DNA from: Bacteroidota bacterium
GTDB lineage: Bacteria; Bacteroidota; Bacteroidia; Chitinophagales; Chitinophagaceae
Direction of reading: 5' to 3'
DNA length: 45,548 bases
Assembly: GCA_018268135.1 (NCBI GenBank)
Contig: JAFDXD010000021.1
Location: 1 to 45,548 of the forward strand
Part shown: positions 15,691 to 24,863 of the stretch, piece by piece
Position numbering within the stretch: position 1 is the first letter of the stretch
How the letters are laid out: each line of letters begins with the position of its first letter
Notes under the pieces: generated by a model
Told to the model about the DNA's origin: nothing
The model's input: only the letters and a program-made list of their open reading frames with translations
The model's database searches: none
Made by a program: the position numbers and the translations under genes

Positions 15691-16266
15691 TTATGCTTTT
15701 TCCATTGCCTGCTTATCCATACATATTTTTAAATTTCTTCTTCCGTTTTGTATAAAGCTCCGTACTTTATTTATTTCAATTGAAGTAGATTCAGATATTT
15801 CTTTATAACATTTTTGCTGTAAATAAAATAATTGAATCGCCTGCTTTTGCTCGGGTGGAAGTTGCTCTATACAGTTTTCCATTAGTATAAGAGTTGCTTC
15901 TTTTTCCATTACACTATCAGGATGCATATTTTCAGGTAAATGCACAAAGTCGATATCTACCTGCGTAGGTTTATTTTTTGCAGCCCTAATTTTCATCAGG
16001 CAGTGGTTTTTTGCCAATTGGTAAAGCCAGGCTTTAAAGTTTTCCACCTCGTATTTTTTTAATTTGGGTACCAGCTCTTCAAAAATATTTATTACTGCAT
16101 CTTTAGCCTCGTCAGGCTCTTTTAAATATTTTAAACACACACCATATATCATATCCATATAGCGATTATACAAATCGCCAAGGGTATTAATATTGCCGGA
16201 TGCTTTGTATTGCTGCAGTAGCAGCTCATCCGTAAGTTCGCCTGTTATTTTTTTTATAAATGCCAA
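15691..16266 (-). CDS. ECF-type sigma factor
   Basis: 191 residues. Region 2: LGDLYNRYMDMIYGVCLKYLKEPDEAKDAVINIFEELVPKLKKYEVENFKAWLYQLAKNHC. Region 4: IEQLPPEQKQAIQLFYLQQKCYKEISESTSIEINKVRSFIQNGRRNLKI. The start is TTG at 16266; the next in-frame ATG is residue 37, inside region 2, so TTG (or an unseen start) is required. It is followed with a 1-bp gap by the TonB-tailed anti-sigma-like gene. The VWA protein gene is divergent, 114 bp away, and may be a target of this sigma (inference). The 33 bases around its start closely match those around the start of the 33927 gene. Confidence 0.9.
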   Translation of the reverse strand: MAFIKKITGELTDELLLQQYKASGNINTLGDLYNRYMDMIYGVCLKYLKEPDEAKDAVINIFEELVPKLKKYEVENFKAWLYQLAKNHCLMKIRAAKNKPTQVDIDFVHLPENMHPDSVMEKEATLILMENCIEQLPPEQKQAIQLFYLQQKCYKEISESTSIEINKVRSFIQNGRRNLKICMDKQAMEKA

Positions 16267-16380
16267 TACAATAAAGTTATTTAATTTTTTTAAGGACTTT
16301 ATGTAATTGGTAAAAATACAGCATCCCTAATAACAAGAGCGTAAACAACTTCACAATAAAATTTTTTAAAAACATCTTTT

Positions 16381-18246
16381 ATGAAAAAAATTATTTTAAT
16401 TCTTTTGCCCATACTTATTGCAGTATTGGCATTTAAAAACAGCAGGCAGGTTACCATCACAGGCTATGTAACCAATAGCCGTGGAGAAGCTGTAGTAGCA
16501 GCAACTGTAAGCGCCGGCGCCCAAGCCTGCCTTACAAATTCAAATGGGTATTATAGCATTTTGGTAAGTGAAAAAAATATCTATCTGCATTTTTCAGCAG
16601 TAGGTTACCAATCTCAAAAAGTAAAAATCAATAAGCAAATTCAGATTAATGTAGTAATGGCAGATACTAAAGCGCCTTTAGATGAAGTAGTAGTAAGTAC
16701 TGGCCATATTAAAAAAACAGTTAAAAGTGAGGAGCTTTATGCAAGCGTTACAATGACAGATAAATCTAGTGTCGGATACAGCGGCTCGCCTGCGCCTTAT
16801 GAGCAGGAGTTTAACACTGAGGAGTACAGCAATATTGCAGAAAATGGTTTTCATAAAGTAAAGGACGACCCGCTTTCTACTTTTTCTATTGATGTAGATG
16901 CCGCATCATACAGCAATGTACGCAGGTATTTAAACAATAATCAATTGCCACCCACTGGCGCTGTGCGTACAGAAGAAATGATTAATTATTTTAAATACAA
17001 TTATCCGCAGCCCACCGGCAAAGACCCATTTTCTATCAATACAGAAATGAGCGATTGCCCCTGGAATAAAAATAATAAACTGGTACTGATAGGCCTGCAG
17101 GGAAAGACAATACCCTACAATAATTTACCGGCAAGCAACCTGGTGTTTTTAATTGATGTTTCCGGCTCTATGATGGATGAAAATAAATTGCCATTGGTAA
17201 AACAATCAATGAAATTATTGACCGACCAATTAAGAGAGAATGATAAAATATCGATAGTGGTATATGCCGGAAATGCAGGCATGGTACTGCCTGCAACAAG
17301 CGGAGCCAACAAAATAAAAATAAAAGAAGCCATTGATGGCTTAGAAGCCGGGGGTTCTACTGCAGGGGGCGAAGGCATAAAGCTGGCGTATAAAATAGCG
17401 CAAAATAATTTTATGAAAGATGGTAATAACAGGATAATACTTTGCACCGATGGTGACTTTAATGTAGGCGAAAGCAGCGATGCAGCAATGGTAAAATTAA
17501 TAGAAGGCGAAAGAGATAATGGAATATTCCTGACGGTACTTGGGTATGGTATGGGTAATTATAAAGACAGTAAAATGGAAGAGCTTGCCGATAAAGGCAA
17601 TGGCAACCACGCTTATATTGATGGAATAAATGAAGCAAAAAAAGTATTGGTAAATGAGTTTGGCGGCACATTATTTACCATTGCAAAAGATGTAAAGCTG
17701 CAGGTAGAATTTAACCCTGCAAAAGTAGCCGGCTACAGGCTAATTGGATATGAAAACAGGATGTTAAATAAAGAAGATTTTAACAACGATAAAAAAGATG
17801 CAGGAGAGCTGGGCAGCGGGCATACGGTAACAGCGCTGTATGAAATAATTCCTACCGGAGTGGAATCTGAATTTTTAAAAAATGTAGATCCATTAAAATA
17901 TCAGCAGACAAATAAAATTGCAACCTCCGATTTTAATGATGAAATGCTTACTGTAAAATTCCGCTATAAAAACCCGGGCAATGAAAAAAGTGAATTAATA
18001 GTACATCCGTTGGCAGATAGAAACATTGCTTTAAATAATACTTCTGATAATTTTAGATTTGCTACAGCAGTTTCGGGCTTTGCAATGTTGCTGCGCAATA
18101 GTGAATATAAGGGCAACTGTAGTTTTGAAAGCGTGATGGCTCTTGCAAAATCAGCTATTGGCACAGATGCAGAAGGATACAGAAAAGAGTTTATTGGCTT
18201 ATTGCAAAAAGCAGAAGGATTAGAAAAAAGTAAAGTGGTTAATTAA
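16381..18246 (+). CDS. VWA-domain protein (YfbK-like) with carboxypeptidase-regulatory-like N-terminal domain
   Basis: 621 residues with an N-terminal signal or anchor helix (3-19). A carboxypeptidase-D-regulatory-like beta-sandwich (about 23-92) is followed by a LDEVVVSTG stretch. Next comes the YfbK N-terminal region (FSIDVDAASYSNVRRYLNN and TEEMINYF). The von Willebrand A domain starts near 252, with the MIDAS motif DVSGSMM (259-265) and a second metal-site loop CTDGDFNVG (355-363). The C-terminal DUF3520 region runs from about 440 (KDVKLQVEFNPAKVAGYRLIGYENR). Such proteins are envelope-exposed with unknown ligands. It is divergent from the ECF sigma/anti-sigma pair and has its own terminator. 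Confidence 0.88.
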   Translation: MKKIILILLPILIAVLAFKNSRQVTITGYVTNSRGEAVVAATVSAGAQACLTNSNGYYSILVSEKNIYLHFSAVGYQSQKVKINKQIQINVVMADTKAPLDEVVVSTGHIKKTVKSEELYASVTMTDKSSVGYSGSPAPYEQEFNTEEYSNIAENGFHKVKDDPLSTFSIDVDAASYSNVRRYLNNNQLPPTGAVRTEEMINYFKYNYPQPTGKDPFSINTEMSDCPWNKNNKLVLIGLQGKTIPYNNLPASNLVFLIDVSGSMMDENKLPLVKQSMKLLTDQLRENDKISIVVYAGNAGMVLPATSGANKIKIKEAIDGLEAGGSTAGGEGIKLAYKIAQNNFMKDGNNRIILCTDGDFNVGESSDAAMVKLIEGERDNGIFLTVLGYGMGNYKDSKMEELADKGNGNHAYIDGINEAKKVLVNEFGGTLFTIAKDVKLQVEFNPAKVAGYRLIGYENRMLNKEDFNNDKKDAGELGSGHTVTALYEIIPTGVESEFLKNVDPLKYQQTNKIATSDFNDEMLTVKFRYKNPGNEKSELIVHPLADRNIALNNTSDNFRFATAVSGFAMLLRNSEYKGNCSFESVMALAKSAIGTDAEGYRKEFIGLLQKAEGLEKSKVVN

Positions 18247-18278
18247 GAAAATTTTTTGAGGGTAAGTTGGTTCATTTA

Positions 18279-18308
18279 ATGGCCGGACAATAGTTGCCGG
18301 CCATTTTT
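18279..18308 (+). terminator. Terminator of the VWA gene
   Basis: The 8-bp GC-rich stem ATGGCCGG/CCGGCCAT (18279-18286 and 18297-18304) is followed by four more T. It lies between the convergent VWA and 224-aa membrane protein genes. Confidence 0.85.
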
Positions 18309-18981
18309 ATGCCATGTCTTTTTTAAAAACTTCAATTTCGTTCATAAAATCTTTTGCTTTTATTACCGATGTCCACTCAGGGCTGTTAAACAATATTTTG
18401 AACCATTTTTTATCACAGTTTTTATAGCTAATATTTTTATAAAGCCAGAGTGAAAAATAAACAAACAGCAAGGCAATAGGTAAAGAAATAAACCAAAACC
18501 CCGGATCGCCACTACTAACCCATGCGGGAGTAAACCACCAGGTACAATAAAACGGGCTTTGTAAAAAAAGTATGCGAGGGATATTTAATGTAGAGGTTTG
18601 AAGCTCTGCCAGCTTTTGTTGTACGTAAATGATGTTTTCGCTATTGTCAATTTGACGAATAAGAATTATCTGCCTGATGTACATTGCCACACCAATACTC
18701 GTAATAACGGCAATTGCCCCCGCAGAAATTACAAACGCTATTTTAGAAAACACTAAAGAGTGGGCAATTAAAAACAAGAGAAACAATACCCAGATTATCC
18801 CTAAAAATACAGCCCATTTTTTTAAAGTGGCCAGCCTGTTTAGTTTTGCTTTTGCTTTTTGCTTTTGCAAATCTTCAAAACATTTTAAATTTAAAACCCA
18901 GGATTGCATATTTAAAACCCGTGACTCTTCTAACTTATGATCATAGGCCTTCCAGATGTCTTGTAAATTATCAATATTCAT
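18307..18981 (-). CDS. Polytopic membrane protein encoded with an ECF sigma factor, function unknown
   Basis: 224 residues with a soluble N-terminal part (LQDIWKAYDHKLEESRVLN..., 1-50) and probably four membrane helices (about 56-78, 80-103, 135-155, 160-182). No catalytic motif recognised. The start is 4 bp after the sigma gene stop, so the pair is an operon. By analogy with other sigma-membrane-protein pairs it could restrain or sense for the sigma factor, but nothing in the sequence proves this. Confidence 0.6.
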   Translation of the reverse strand: MNIDNLQDIWKAYDHKLEESRVLNMQSWVLNLKCFEDLQKQKAKAKLNRLATLKKWAVFLGIIWVLFLLFLIAHSLVFSKIAFVISAGAIAVITSIGVAMYIRQIILIRQIDNSENIIYVQQKLAELQTSTLNIPRILFLQSPFYCTWWFTPAWVSSGDPGFWFISLPIALLFVYFSLWLYKNISYKNCDKKWFKILFNSPEWTSVIKAKDFMNEIEVFKKDMA

Positions 18982-18985
18982 TTTT

Positions 18986-19492
18986 TTAATTTTTTATGTC
19001 AGTAAATTTTTCTTTCAAATTATTTTTTATACGGTTTATTTTGGTAGCTACATTGGTTTCGGTAATACCGAGTATTTCTGCAATCTCGATATAGGGCCTG
19101 CCTTCCAGATAAAGTAGCATCAGGGCTTTATCAAGGGCTTTAAGCTCATTAATGAAGGTTTGCAGCAATTTAATTTTTTCATCAGCTTCTGTGTTTTCGT
19201 GGTTCTTATCGGCCAGGTGTAAAACTTCATCAATTGGTACAGCAGCGGTTTTTGTTTTTTCTTTTCTATAAAATGAAATAGCTACATTTAATGCAACCCT
19301 GTACATCCATGTAGAAAATTTATATTCGCTATTAAATTGCCTGCCCGATTTCCAAAGGTTATAAATGATTTCCTGTGCCAGATCTTCCCTATCGTTTTTA
19401 TCGGGACAATAGGACTGGCATATTTTATAAATTATTCGCTTATTTTCTTCTATAAGCTGTATAAATTTTGATTTTTCGTTTTCGCTGTCCAT
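18986..19492 (-). CDS. ECF-type sigma factor
   Basis: 168 residues, standard ECF length. Region 2: IQLIEENKRIIYKICQSYCPDKNDREDLAQEIIYNLWKSGRQFNSEYKFSTWMYRVALNVAISFYRK. Region 4: INELKALDKALMLLYLEGRPYIEIAEILGITETNVATKINRIKNNLKEKF. ATG start. It heads an operon with the four-helix membrane protein. A perfect 17-bp palindrome lies about 118 bp upstream in the divergent gap shared with the S41 protease gene. Confidence 0.92.
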   Translation of the reverse strand: MDSENEKSKFIQLIEENKRIIYKICQSYCPDKNDREDLAQEIIYNLWKSGRQFNSEYKFSTWMYRVALNVAISFYRKEKTKTAAVPIDEVLHLADKNHENTEADEKIKLLQTFINELKALDKALMLLYLEGRPYIEIAEILGITETNVATKINRIKNNLKEKFTDIKN

Positions 19493-19609
19493 TAAGCTTT
19501 AAATATACTTTTATTATTATTCGCAAACGGGTCAAAAAAATCACAATGCCGGTCAGATATTTTTTTAAGATAATGATAAAAGGCTTTAAAACCTGCGGGG
19601 GTTGTTTAC

Positions 19610-19626
19610 TTTCAATGAAATTGAAA
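19610..19626. promoter_or_regulatory. Palindrome in the sigma/S41 divergent gap
   Basis: TTTCAAT-GAA-ATTGAAA is a 7-bp perfect inverted repeat around a 3-base centre, in the 191-bp divergent intergenic region. It has the size of a dimeric regulator site, but no regulator is identified. Confidence 0.35.
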
Positions 19627-19683
19627 TGTTTTTTAAATAACTGAAATTAATATTAATTTGGAGGCTGAATTATACAATGCTTT

Positions 19684-21165
19684 ATGAACAAGTTGCCCGT
19701 AGCTTATTTACTGTTGTGCTGCTGGCTGTTGGCATCTTGTATCACGGGGTTTAAAAATTATTCCCCACAAAAAAAGTACTCCCCGGAAGTTATTCAAAAA
19801 GACTACAGGCTGCTCAAAAATATTCTTGAAACCAAGCACCCTTCCTTGTATTGGTACACACCTAAAGATAGTATGGATTATTATTTTACCTACTATTACA
19901 ATGCAATAAAAGATAGCATGACGGAGCAACAGTTTGCCTGGCATATACTAGCACCCCTGGTAGATAAAATTCATTGCGGCCATACTACGGTGGCTATGAG
20001 CAAAGCTTATGGCAAATGGATAGAAGGAAAGCGGTTACCTTCTTTTCCATTGTATGTAAAAGTGTGGAACGATACCATGGCAGTAACGGCAAGCCTTATA
20101 CGAAATGATAGTATTTTTAAAAGAGGCACGCTTCTTACCTCTATTAATGGTATTCGCAACCATGAATTGATACAAACCATATTTAATTATCTTCCTCAAG
20201 ACGGGTATGCCGATAATGTGAACTATATTAGGATGAGCGCCAACCTCCCTTATTTTCACCGGAATATATTTGGACTAAGTAAAACCTATGCTGTAACTTA
20301 CCTTGATGATGCTGTGGAAAAGACAACCAATGTTCCATTGTTTGTTCCGAAGAAAGACAGCAGTAAATCTGCAAGCACAAAAAGGAACAGAGAAAAACGA
20401 TTACCCCGGGCAATGAGGCTAAAAGAATTTCGCTCTTTTGAAATTGATAGCAGCAGGCAGTTTGCAACCATTACGCTAAATACATTTTCTAAAGGCAATC
20501 TCCGGCATTTTTTTAAAACAACTTTTAAAACACTTCGAAAGCAACAAATCAGTCATCTGATTATTGATGTAAGAAGCAATGGCGGCGGGCGTGTGGGGCT
20601 TTCTACCCTTCTTACAAAATATCTAACGCACCAACCTTTTAAAGTAGCAGACAGCCTTTATGCAAAGGCAAAAAGCTTATCGCCTTATACAAAATATATA
20701 AAAGATAAAATGTTGAACAATATAGAATTGGCTTTTATCACACATAAAGAAGCTGATGGTAATTATCATCTTCGGCATCTTGAAAATAAACTGTATCAAC
20801 CCAAGAGACAAAATCATTATAACGGTAAAGTGTATGTGCTAACAAATGGCCCCACCTTTTCGGCGGCTGCCTTATTTTGCAATGCAATAAAAGGGCAAAA
20901 AAATATTTTGCTTGCAGGCGAAGAAACCGGCGGCGGCTGGTATGGCAATGATGGCATCATGATACCGGATATTATTTTGCCCAACACGGGGGTAAGGGTA
21001 AGGCTTCCCTTATTCAGGCTGGTGCAATACAAGCATATACCCGAAAAGGGCAAAGGAATAATGCCTGATATTTACATACCTACCAACTATCAGGCGCTGG
21101 TAAATGGAATAGATAAAAAAATGGAAATTGTAAAAGAGTTAATAAAAAAAGATACTACAAATTAA
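19684..21165 (+). CDS. S41 family peptidase, lipoprotein
   Basis: 493 residues with a lipoprotein signal ending LLASC (lipidated Cys19), so it is probably anchored in the envelope. The S41/tail-specific-protease core occupies the C-terminal half. It includes IIDVRSNGGGRVGLSTLLTKYL (about 300-321), the serine motif GPTFSAAALF with predicted nucleophile Ser393, the GEETGGGWYG loop, and a terminal GKGIMPDIYIPT motif. The N-terminal part (residues 35-250) resembles the helical domain found before S41 catalytic domains in Bacteroidota. The substrate is unknown. Its 3' end overlaps the convergent amidase gene by 11 bp, and no terminator lies between. Confidence 0.85.
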   Translation: MNKLPVAYLLLCCWLLASCITGFKNYSPQKKYSPEVIQKDYRLLKNILETKHPSLYWYTPKDSMDYYFTYYYNAIKDSMTEQQFAWHILAPLVDKIHCGHTTVAMSKAYGKWIEGKRLPSFPLYVKVWNDTMAVTASLIRNDSIFKRGTLLTSINGIRNHELIQTIFNYLPQDGYADNVNYIRMSANLPYFHRNIFGLSKTYAVTYLDDAVEKTTNVPLFVPKKDSSKSASTKRNREKRLPRAMRLKEFRSFEIDSSRQFATITLNTFSKGNLRHFFKTTFKTLRKQQISHLIIDVRSNGGGRVGLSTLLTKYLTHQPFKVADSLYAKAKSLSPYTKYIKDKMLNNIELAFITHKEADGNYHLRHLENKLYQPKRQNHYNGKVYVLTNGPTFSAAALFCNAIKGQKNILLAGEETGGGWYGNDGIMIPDIILPNTGVRVRLPLFRLVQYKHIPEKGKGIMPDIYIPTNYQALVNGIDKKMEIVKELIKKDTTN

Positions 21166-21958
21166 TTTTAAAATTATCTGCATCTTTCCAAAAGGGATAC
21201 TTTTCTCTTACCTGGTTTACATGTTCTTTTTGTAAGGTGATGGTAAAAATATCTTCATCATCTTCCATGTGATAAAGCACTTCACCCAATGGGTCAATCA
21301 TCATACTATTACCACTATGGTAAATATTATTACCATCATTGCCCACCCGGTTTACGCCCACTACATAAGCCTGGTTTTCTATGGCTCTTGCACACAACAG
21401 CGTTTTCCAGGCATGGCTGCGGCGGCCCGGCCAATTGGCTACATACAGCAATACATCATACTCCTGCCCCTCTTGCTGAGAAATTATATTTTGCCTTGCC
21501 CACACCGGAAAACGTAGATCATAACAAATTTGTACATTAATTTTCCAGCCTTTTACTGAAGCTATTAATCTTTTATTGCCGGATGAATAATTTTGATTTT
21601 CGCCGGCAAAGGCAAACAAATGCCGCTTATCATAATAACCATAATTACCATTGGGCAACATCCAAATCAAACGGTTAAAATATTTTTCTTCTTCTTTAAT
21701 GATGATACTTCCGGTAAGAATAATGCCTTGTTTTGCAGAAATTTCTTTCATCCAATTAATGGTATTGCCATCCATTGTTTCGGCAAGTGTAGCTGCATTC
21801 ATGCTAAATCCTGTACTAAACATTTCGGGGAGCACTACTATTTCCGCATGATCAGGAATACTGTTTATTTTCTCTTGCAGCATACGCAGGTTTGCCTGCT
21901 TATTTTCCCAAAATAAATTGGTTTGAATGCTTGTGATGGTAAGTGTACTCATGCACAT
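21155..21958 (-). CDS. Omega-amidase / carbon-nitrogen hydrolase, YafV type
   Basis: 267-residue cytoplasmic nitrilase-superfamily protein. The Glu-Lys-Cys triad is visible: Glu in VVLPEMFSTGF (near 45), Lys in YYDKRHLFAFAGE (near 110), and Cys in VQICYDLRFPVWARQ (near 143). The FSTGFSMN and KRHLF wording is characteristic of YafV-like omega-amidases, which hydrolyse alpha-keto acid amides such as ketoglutaramate as metabolite repair. Two starts are possible, ATG at 21958 and ATG at 21952 two codons later. Confidence 0.88.
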   Translation of the reverse strand: MCMSTLTITSIQTNLFWENKQANLRMLQEKINSIPDHAEIVVLPEMFSTGFSMNAATLAETMDGNTINWMKEISAKQGIILTGSIIIKEEEKYFNRLIWMLPNGNYGYYDKRHLFAFAGENQNYSSGNKRLIASVKGWKINVQICYDLRFPVWARQNIISQQEGQEYDVLLYVANWPGRRSHAWKTLLCARAIENQAYVVGVNRVGNDGNNIYHSGNSMMIDPLGEVLYHMEDDEDIFTITLQKEHVNQVREKYPFWKDADNFKINL

Positions 21959-22056
21959 ATTTTAATTATTACCCGAAGCTACTATATTTATCTTTTTTAC
22001 CTTTCAACCATCAAAAAAAAATTAAACAAATTATCGAAGGGTTATTCTCCGGAAGT

Positions 22057-22899
22057 TTAGGCCAATTCCCTAAAATTTTTTGGGCTTAGTTTTTTCTTTT
22101 TTAAAAAAATCCTGTTGAAATAGGTAAGAGATTCGTAACCGGAGTGGTAAGCAATTTGCGAAATTGGTATGTCTGATTCGAGTAGCAACTGGCAGGCGTG
22201 GGCAATTCGAATTTCATTTACATGGTCAGAAAATGTAATGCCGCTGATGCGTTTAAAATATTTGCAAAATGCGCTTTCAGATAAATGGATGATTGCTGCA
22301 GCTTTATTCAGGTATATTTTATGACGAAAATTATTTTGAACATATTGAAACACTTTATTGATTCGCTGCTCATTAATATTTCTTTTTATGGATTTAAAAG
22401 CGGTTTTGTTGAGTAAGGTTATTTTTTCTTCTGTAAGTGTTTTTAAAATTTGTAAAAGTAGCAAAAGCCTGTCGGCGCCCGATTGGCGTACCATTTCTTT
22501 AATCAAAGATGCAGTGTTATTTTTTTTTGATAAAGTAAAGCAAATGCCTTTGTAAGATTTTGAAATTAAATTTTTTATGTCTTTCAATTCCTCATACTGT
22601 ACAAAGGGCTCTATAAATTCTTTTGAAAACTGAATAACAATGGCTTTGCAGGATTGTGTTTTATTTTTTTCACTGATCCAGGTGTGCGGAAGGTTACTGC
22701 CAATCAACACTAAATCACCTTCTGAAAAAGATTCATAATGATTGCCCACCAACCTTTTTCCTTTTCCGGAAACAATGTAAGTAAGCTCATACTCAGGATG
22801 GTAATGCCAAAAAAAATCAAAGGAGGGTTGCGTCATTTCATAGCATACAAATGACTGGTTGTTTTTTTTAGCTGATAGTTGTTCTAATTTAGCTCTCAT
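22057..22899 (-). CDS. AraC family transcriptional regulator with cupin sensor domain
   Basis: 280 residues. The N-terminal cupin-like ligand domain includes FFWHYHPEYELTYIVSGKGKRLVGNH near residues 29-54 and DLVLIGSNLPHTW. The C-terminal AraC double helix-turn-helix (about 180-280) contains LNKAAAIIHLSESAFCKYFKRISGITFSDHVNEIRIAHACQLLLESDIPISQIAYHSGYESLTYFNRIFLKK. The ATG overlaps the end of the upstream alpha-glucosidase gene by 11 bp, so the two are translationally coupled. It is the only obvious candidate regulator of the surrounding sugar genes (inference). Confidence 0.92.
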   Translation of the reverse strand: MRAKLEQLSAKKNNQSFVCYEMTQPSFDFFWHYHPEYELTYIVSGKGKRLVGNHYESFSEGDLVLIGSNLPHTWISEKNKTQSCKAIVIQFSKEFIEPFVQYEELKDIKNLISKSYKGICFTLSKKNNTASLIKEMVRQSGADRLLLLLQILKTLTEEKITLLNKTAFKSIKRNINEQRINKVFQYVQNNFRHKIYLNKAAAIIHLSESAFCKYFKRISGITFSDHVNEIRIAHACQLLLESDIPISQIAYHSGYESLTYFNRIFLKKKKLSPKNFRELA

Positions 22900-24622
22900 C
22901 TGTTATACATTCATACAGGATAGCCTGCCAGGGCTTAAGAACCACCCGGCTATTTTCAAAATGCGTTTGTTCATTATAGTTATTAATGATTTCTTTTACA
23001 ATTTTATCATTTGCCCGAAGGGTAAATGCGGTTTCTGTATCGCTAAAATTTAAAACCACCAATACCTGCATGTTTGCCAGGCGACGGGTAAATACAAAAA
23101 GTGTTTCGCTTTCTTTTTCTAACAAATTAAAATCGCCATAAACCAATACTGGCAAGGCTTTTCGTAAGGCAATCATTTTACGGGTATAATGCAAAATACT
23201 TGCAGGGTCATTTTCTGCATTCCTTGCATTTATTGATTCATAGTCAGGGTTTACATTTATCCAGGGGGTTCCGTTGGTAAACCCTGCATTTTTTTGGTTG
23301 CTCCACTGAAATGGTGTGCGGCTATTGTCTCTCGCCGTTTCTTTTTGCGCCTCAATAAAAGCTTGTGTGTCGCCACCGGTGGTAGCCAGGTAATGGTAGT
23401 AATTAATGGTATGAAGGTCTTTGTATTCGCCAATTTTTTCAAAGCGAATATTTCGCATTCCAATTTCATCGCCCTGGTAAATGTAGGGAGTGCCTCTCAT
23501 GCTTAATAAAAAAGTAAGCAACAGTTTTGAAGACTCATTTCTGTAAGTAGTATCATTGCCAAAGCGGCTTACCATGCGGCTTTGGTCGTGAGTGGTAAGA
23601 TACACAGCGCCCCAACCGTCATTTTCAAATGCAGCATCCCAAAGAGAAAATATTTTTTTCAGGTCGGTCAGTTTCCTGTTTTTTAAATCGGGGTAATACA
23701 AATTATTTTTATTTCTGCCCCAGTTGGCATGATCAAAATGATAAAGGGTTTGTATTTCTTTTCGCTCTGTGGCGGTAAACAGCAAAGCCTGGTCGTGAGT
23801 GATGCCGGATGCTTCACCCACGGTCATTAAATCATAATGACTAAAAACCTCTTTGTTCATTTCCTGTAAATAGTTGTGCAGCCCCGGCCCGCATGAGTAA
23901 TAACTGAATGGATCCTCTTTATATTTTTCGGGTATCTCAGGGTAGCTGTTATCTTTTGAGATATAAGTAAAAGCATCCAGCCTAAAACCGTCCACGCCTT
24001 TATCTAACCAAAATTTCATTACCTCGTACATTTCTTTTCTTACTGTAGGGTTTTCCCAATTTAAATCAGGTTGCTTGCGACTGAAATAATGCAGGTAGTA
24101 ACTATCTGTGGTATTATCATAGGTCCAGGCGCCTTCTTCATGAAATACGCTGTAACGCCTTGGCGGCACTCCTTTTTCTGCCGGCCACCAGTGATAATAA
24201 TTTCGATAAGGATTGTTGCGGCTGCTTTTACTTTGTACAAACCAATCATGCTCATCACTTGTGTGGTTTAATACCAAATCGGCTATCAGTTTTATCCCTC
24301 TTTGATGTAATCCATTTAGCAATTCATTAAAATCATTCATGGTTCCCATTTCTGTCATGATATTGCGATAATCACTTACATCGTAGCCCATATCATCATT
24401 GGGCGAAGAAAAAACAGGGTTTAGCCAGATAACAGTAATGCCAAGGCTTTGCAGGTAATCTAATGAAGCAATAATGCCTTTGATATCGCCAATACCATCT
24501 CCATTGGAGTCCTTAAAACTTCTGGGGTATAGCTGGTACACTATGGCTTCTTTCCACCAGGTTTTGTTAGTAGGGTAAGATTCTTTTTTTTTATCCTCTT
24601 CAATATTTTTGTTTGCTGTCAT
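22889..24622 (-). CDS. Alpha-glucosidase, GH13 (subfamily 31-like), cytoplasmic
   Basis: 577 residues from the ATG at 24622; the frame extends to a TTG at 24652. GH13 (beta/alpha)8 barrel with the calcium-site sequence DSNGDGIGD near the start. Catalytic residues are visible: nucleophile Asp216 (DGFRLDAF), acid/base Glu270 (TVGEASG) and Asp346 (TTHDQSR, where relatives usually have NHDQPR). QPDLNWENP is typical of oligo-1,6-/alpha-1,4-glucosidases. The residue after the nucleophile is Ala, not the Val associated with isomaltase specificity, which hints at alpha-1,4 bonds (weak inference). There is no signal peptide, so it acts on imported oligosaccharides. It is coupled to the araC-type gene. 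Confidence 0.92.
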   Translation of the reverse strand: MTANKNIEEDKKKESYPTNKTWWKEAIVYQLYPRSFKDSNGDGIGDIKGIIASLDYLQSLGITVIWLNPVFSSPNDDMGYDVSDYRNIMTEMGTMNDFNELLNGLHQRGIKLIADLVLNHTSDEHDWFVQSKSSRNNPYRNYYHWWPAEKGVPPRRYSVFHEEGAWTYDNTTDSYYLHYFSRKQPDLNWENPTVRKEMYEVMKFWLDKGVDGFRLDAFTYISKDNSYPEIPEKYKEDPFSYYSCGPGLHNYLQEMNKEVFSHYDLMTVGEASGITHDQALLFTATERKEIQTLYHFDHANWGRNKNNLYYPDLKNRKLTDLKKIFSLWDAAFENDGWGAVYLTTHDQSRMVSRFGNDTTYRNESSKLLLTFLLSMRGTPYIYQGDEIGMRNIRFEKIGEYKDLHTINYYHYLATTGGDTQAFIEAQKETARDNSRTPFQWSNQKNAGFTNGTPWINVNPDYESINARNAENDPASILHYTRKMIALRKALPVLVYGDFNLLEKESETLFVFTRRLANMQVLVVLNFSDTETAFTLRANDKIVKEIINNYNEQTHFENSRVVLKPWQAILYECITDES

Positions 24623-24717
24623 ATTATAGCCAGATATTTTTTTAGAAATCAAAGGAGTCTTTTGAAATAAAAAACACAGGTTTGTTTTTTATTAAATGAA
24701 TAAGGAATGCGAATATA

Positions 24718-24796
24718 ATGCTATGCTCTAAAATGATAGCATATAATTGCCCAAATATTTACTCTAAATAATAAAAAATGTCAATATAGTGCTATA
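24718..24796. promoter_or_regulatory. Putative operators in the divergent sugar-gene promoter region
   Basis: The 241-bp gap between the GH13 gene and the PhyH gene holds an inverted repeat ATGCTAT (24718-24724) / ATAGCAT (24736-24742). A second, related dyad TATAG-TG-CTATA lies at 24785-24796. The same ATAGC-type half-site recurs four times within 80 bp. This would suit a regulator such as the AraC-type protein, though AraC sites are more often direct repeats. Confidence 0.4.
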
Positions 24797-24863
24797 ATTT
24801 GATTGTTTTGTGTAATACAAGCCTTGTTTATCAGCGTAATTTAGAGGTTTAAAAAAGATAAAT

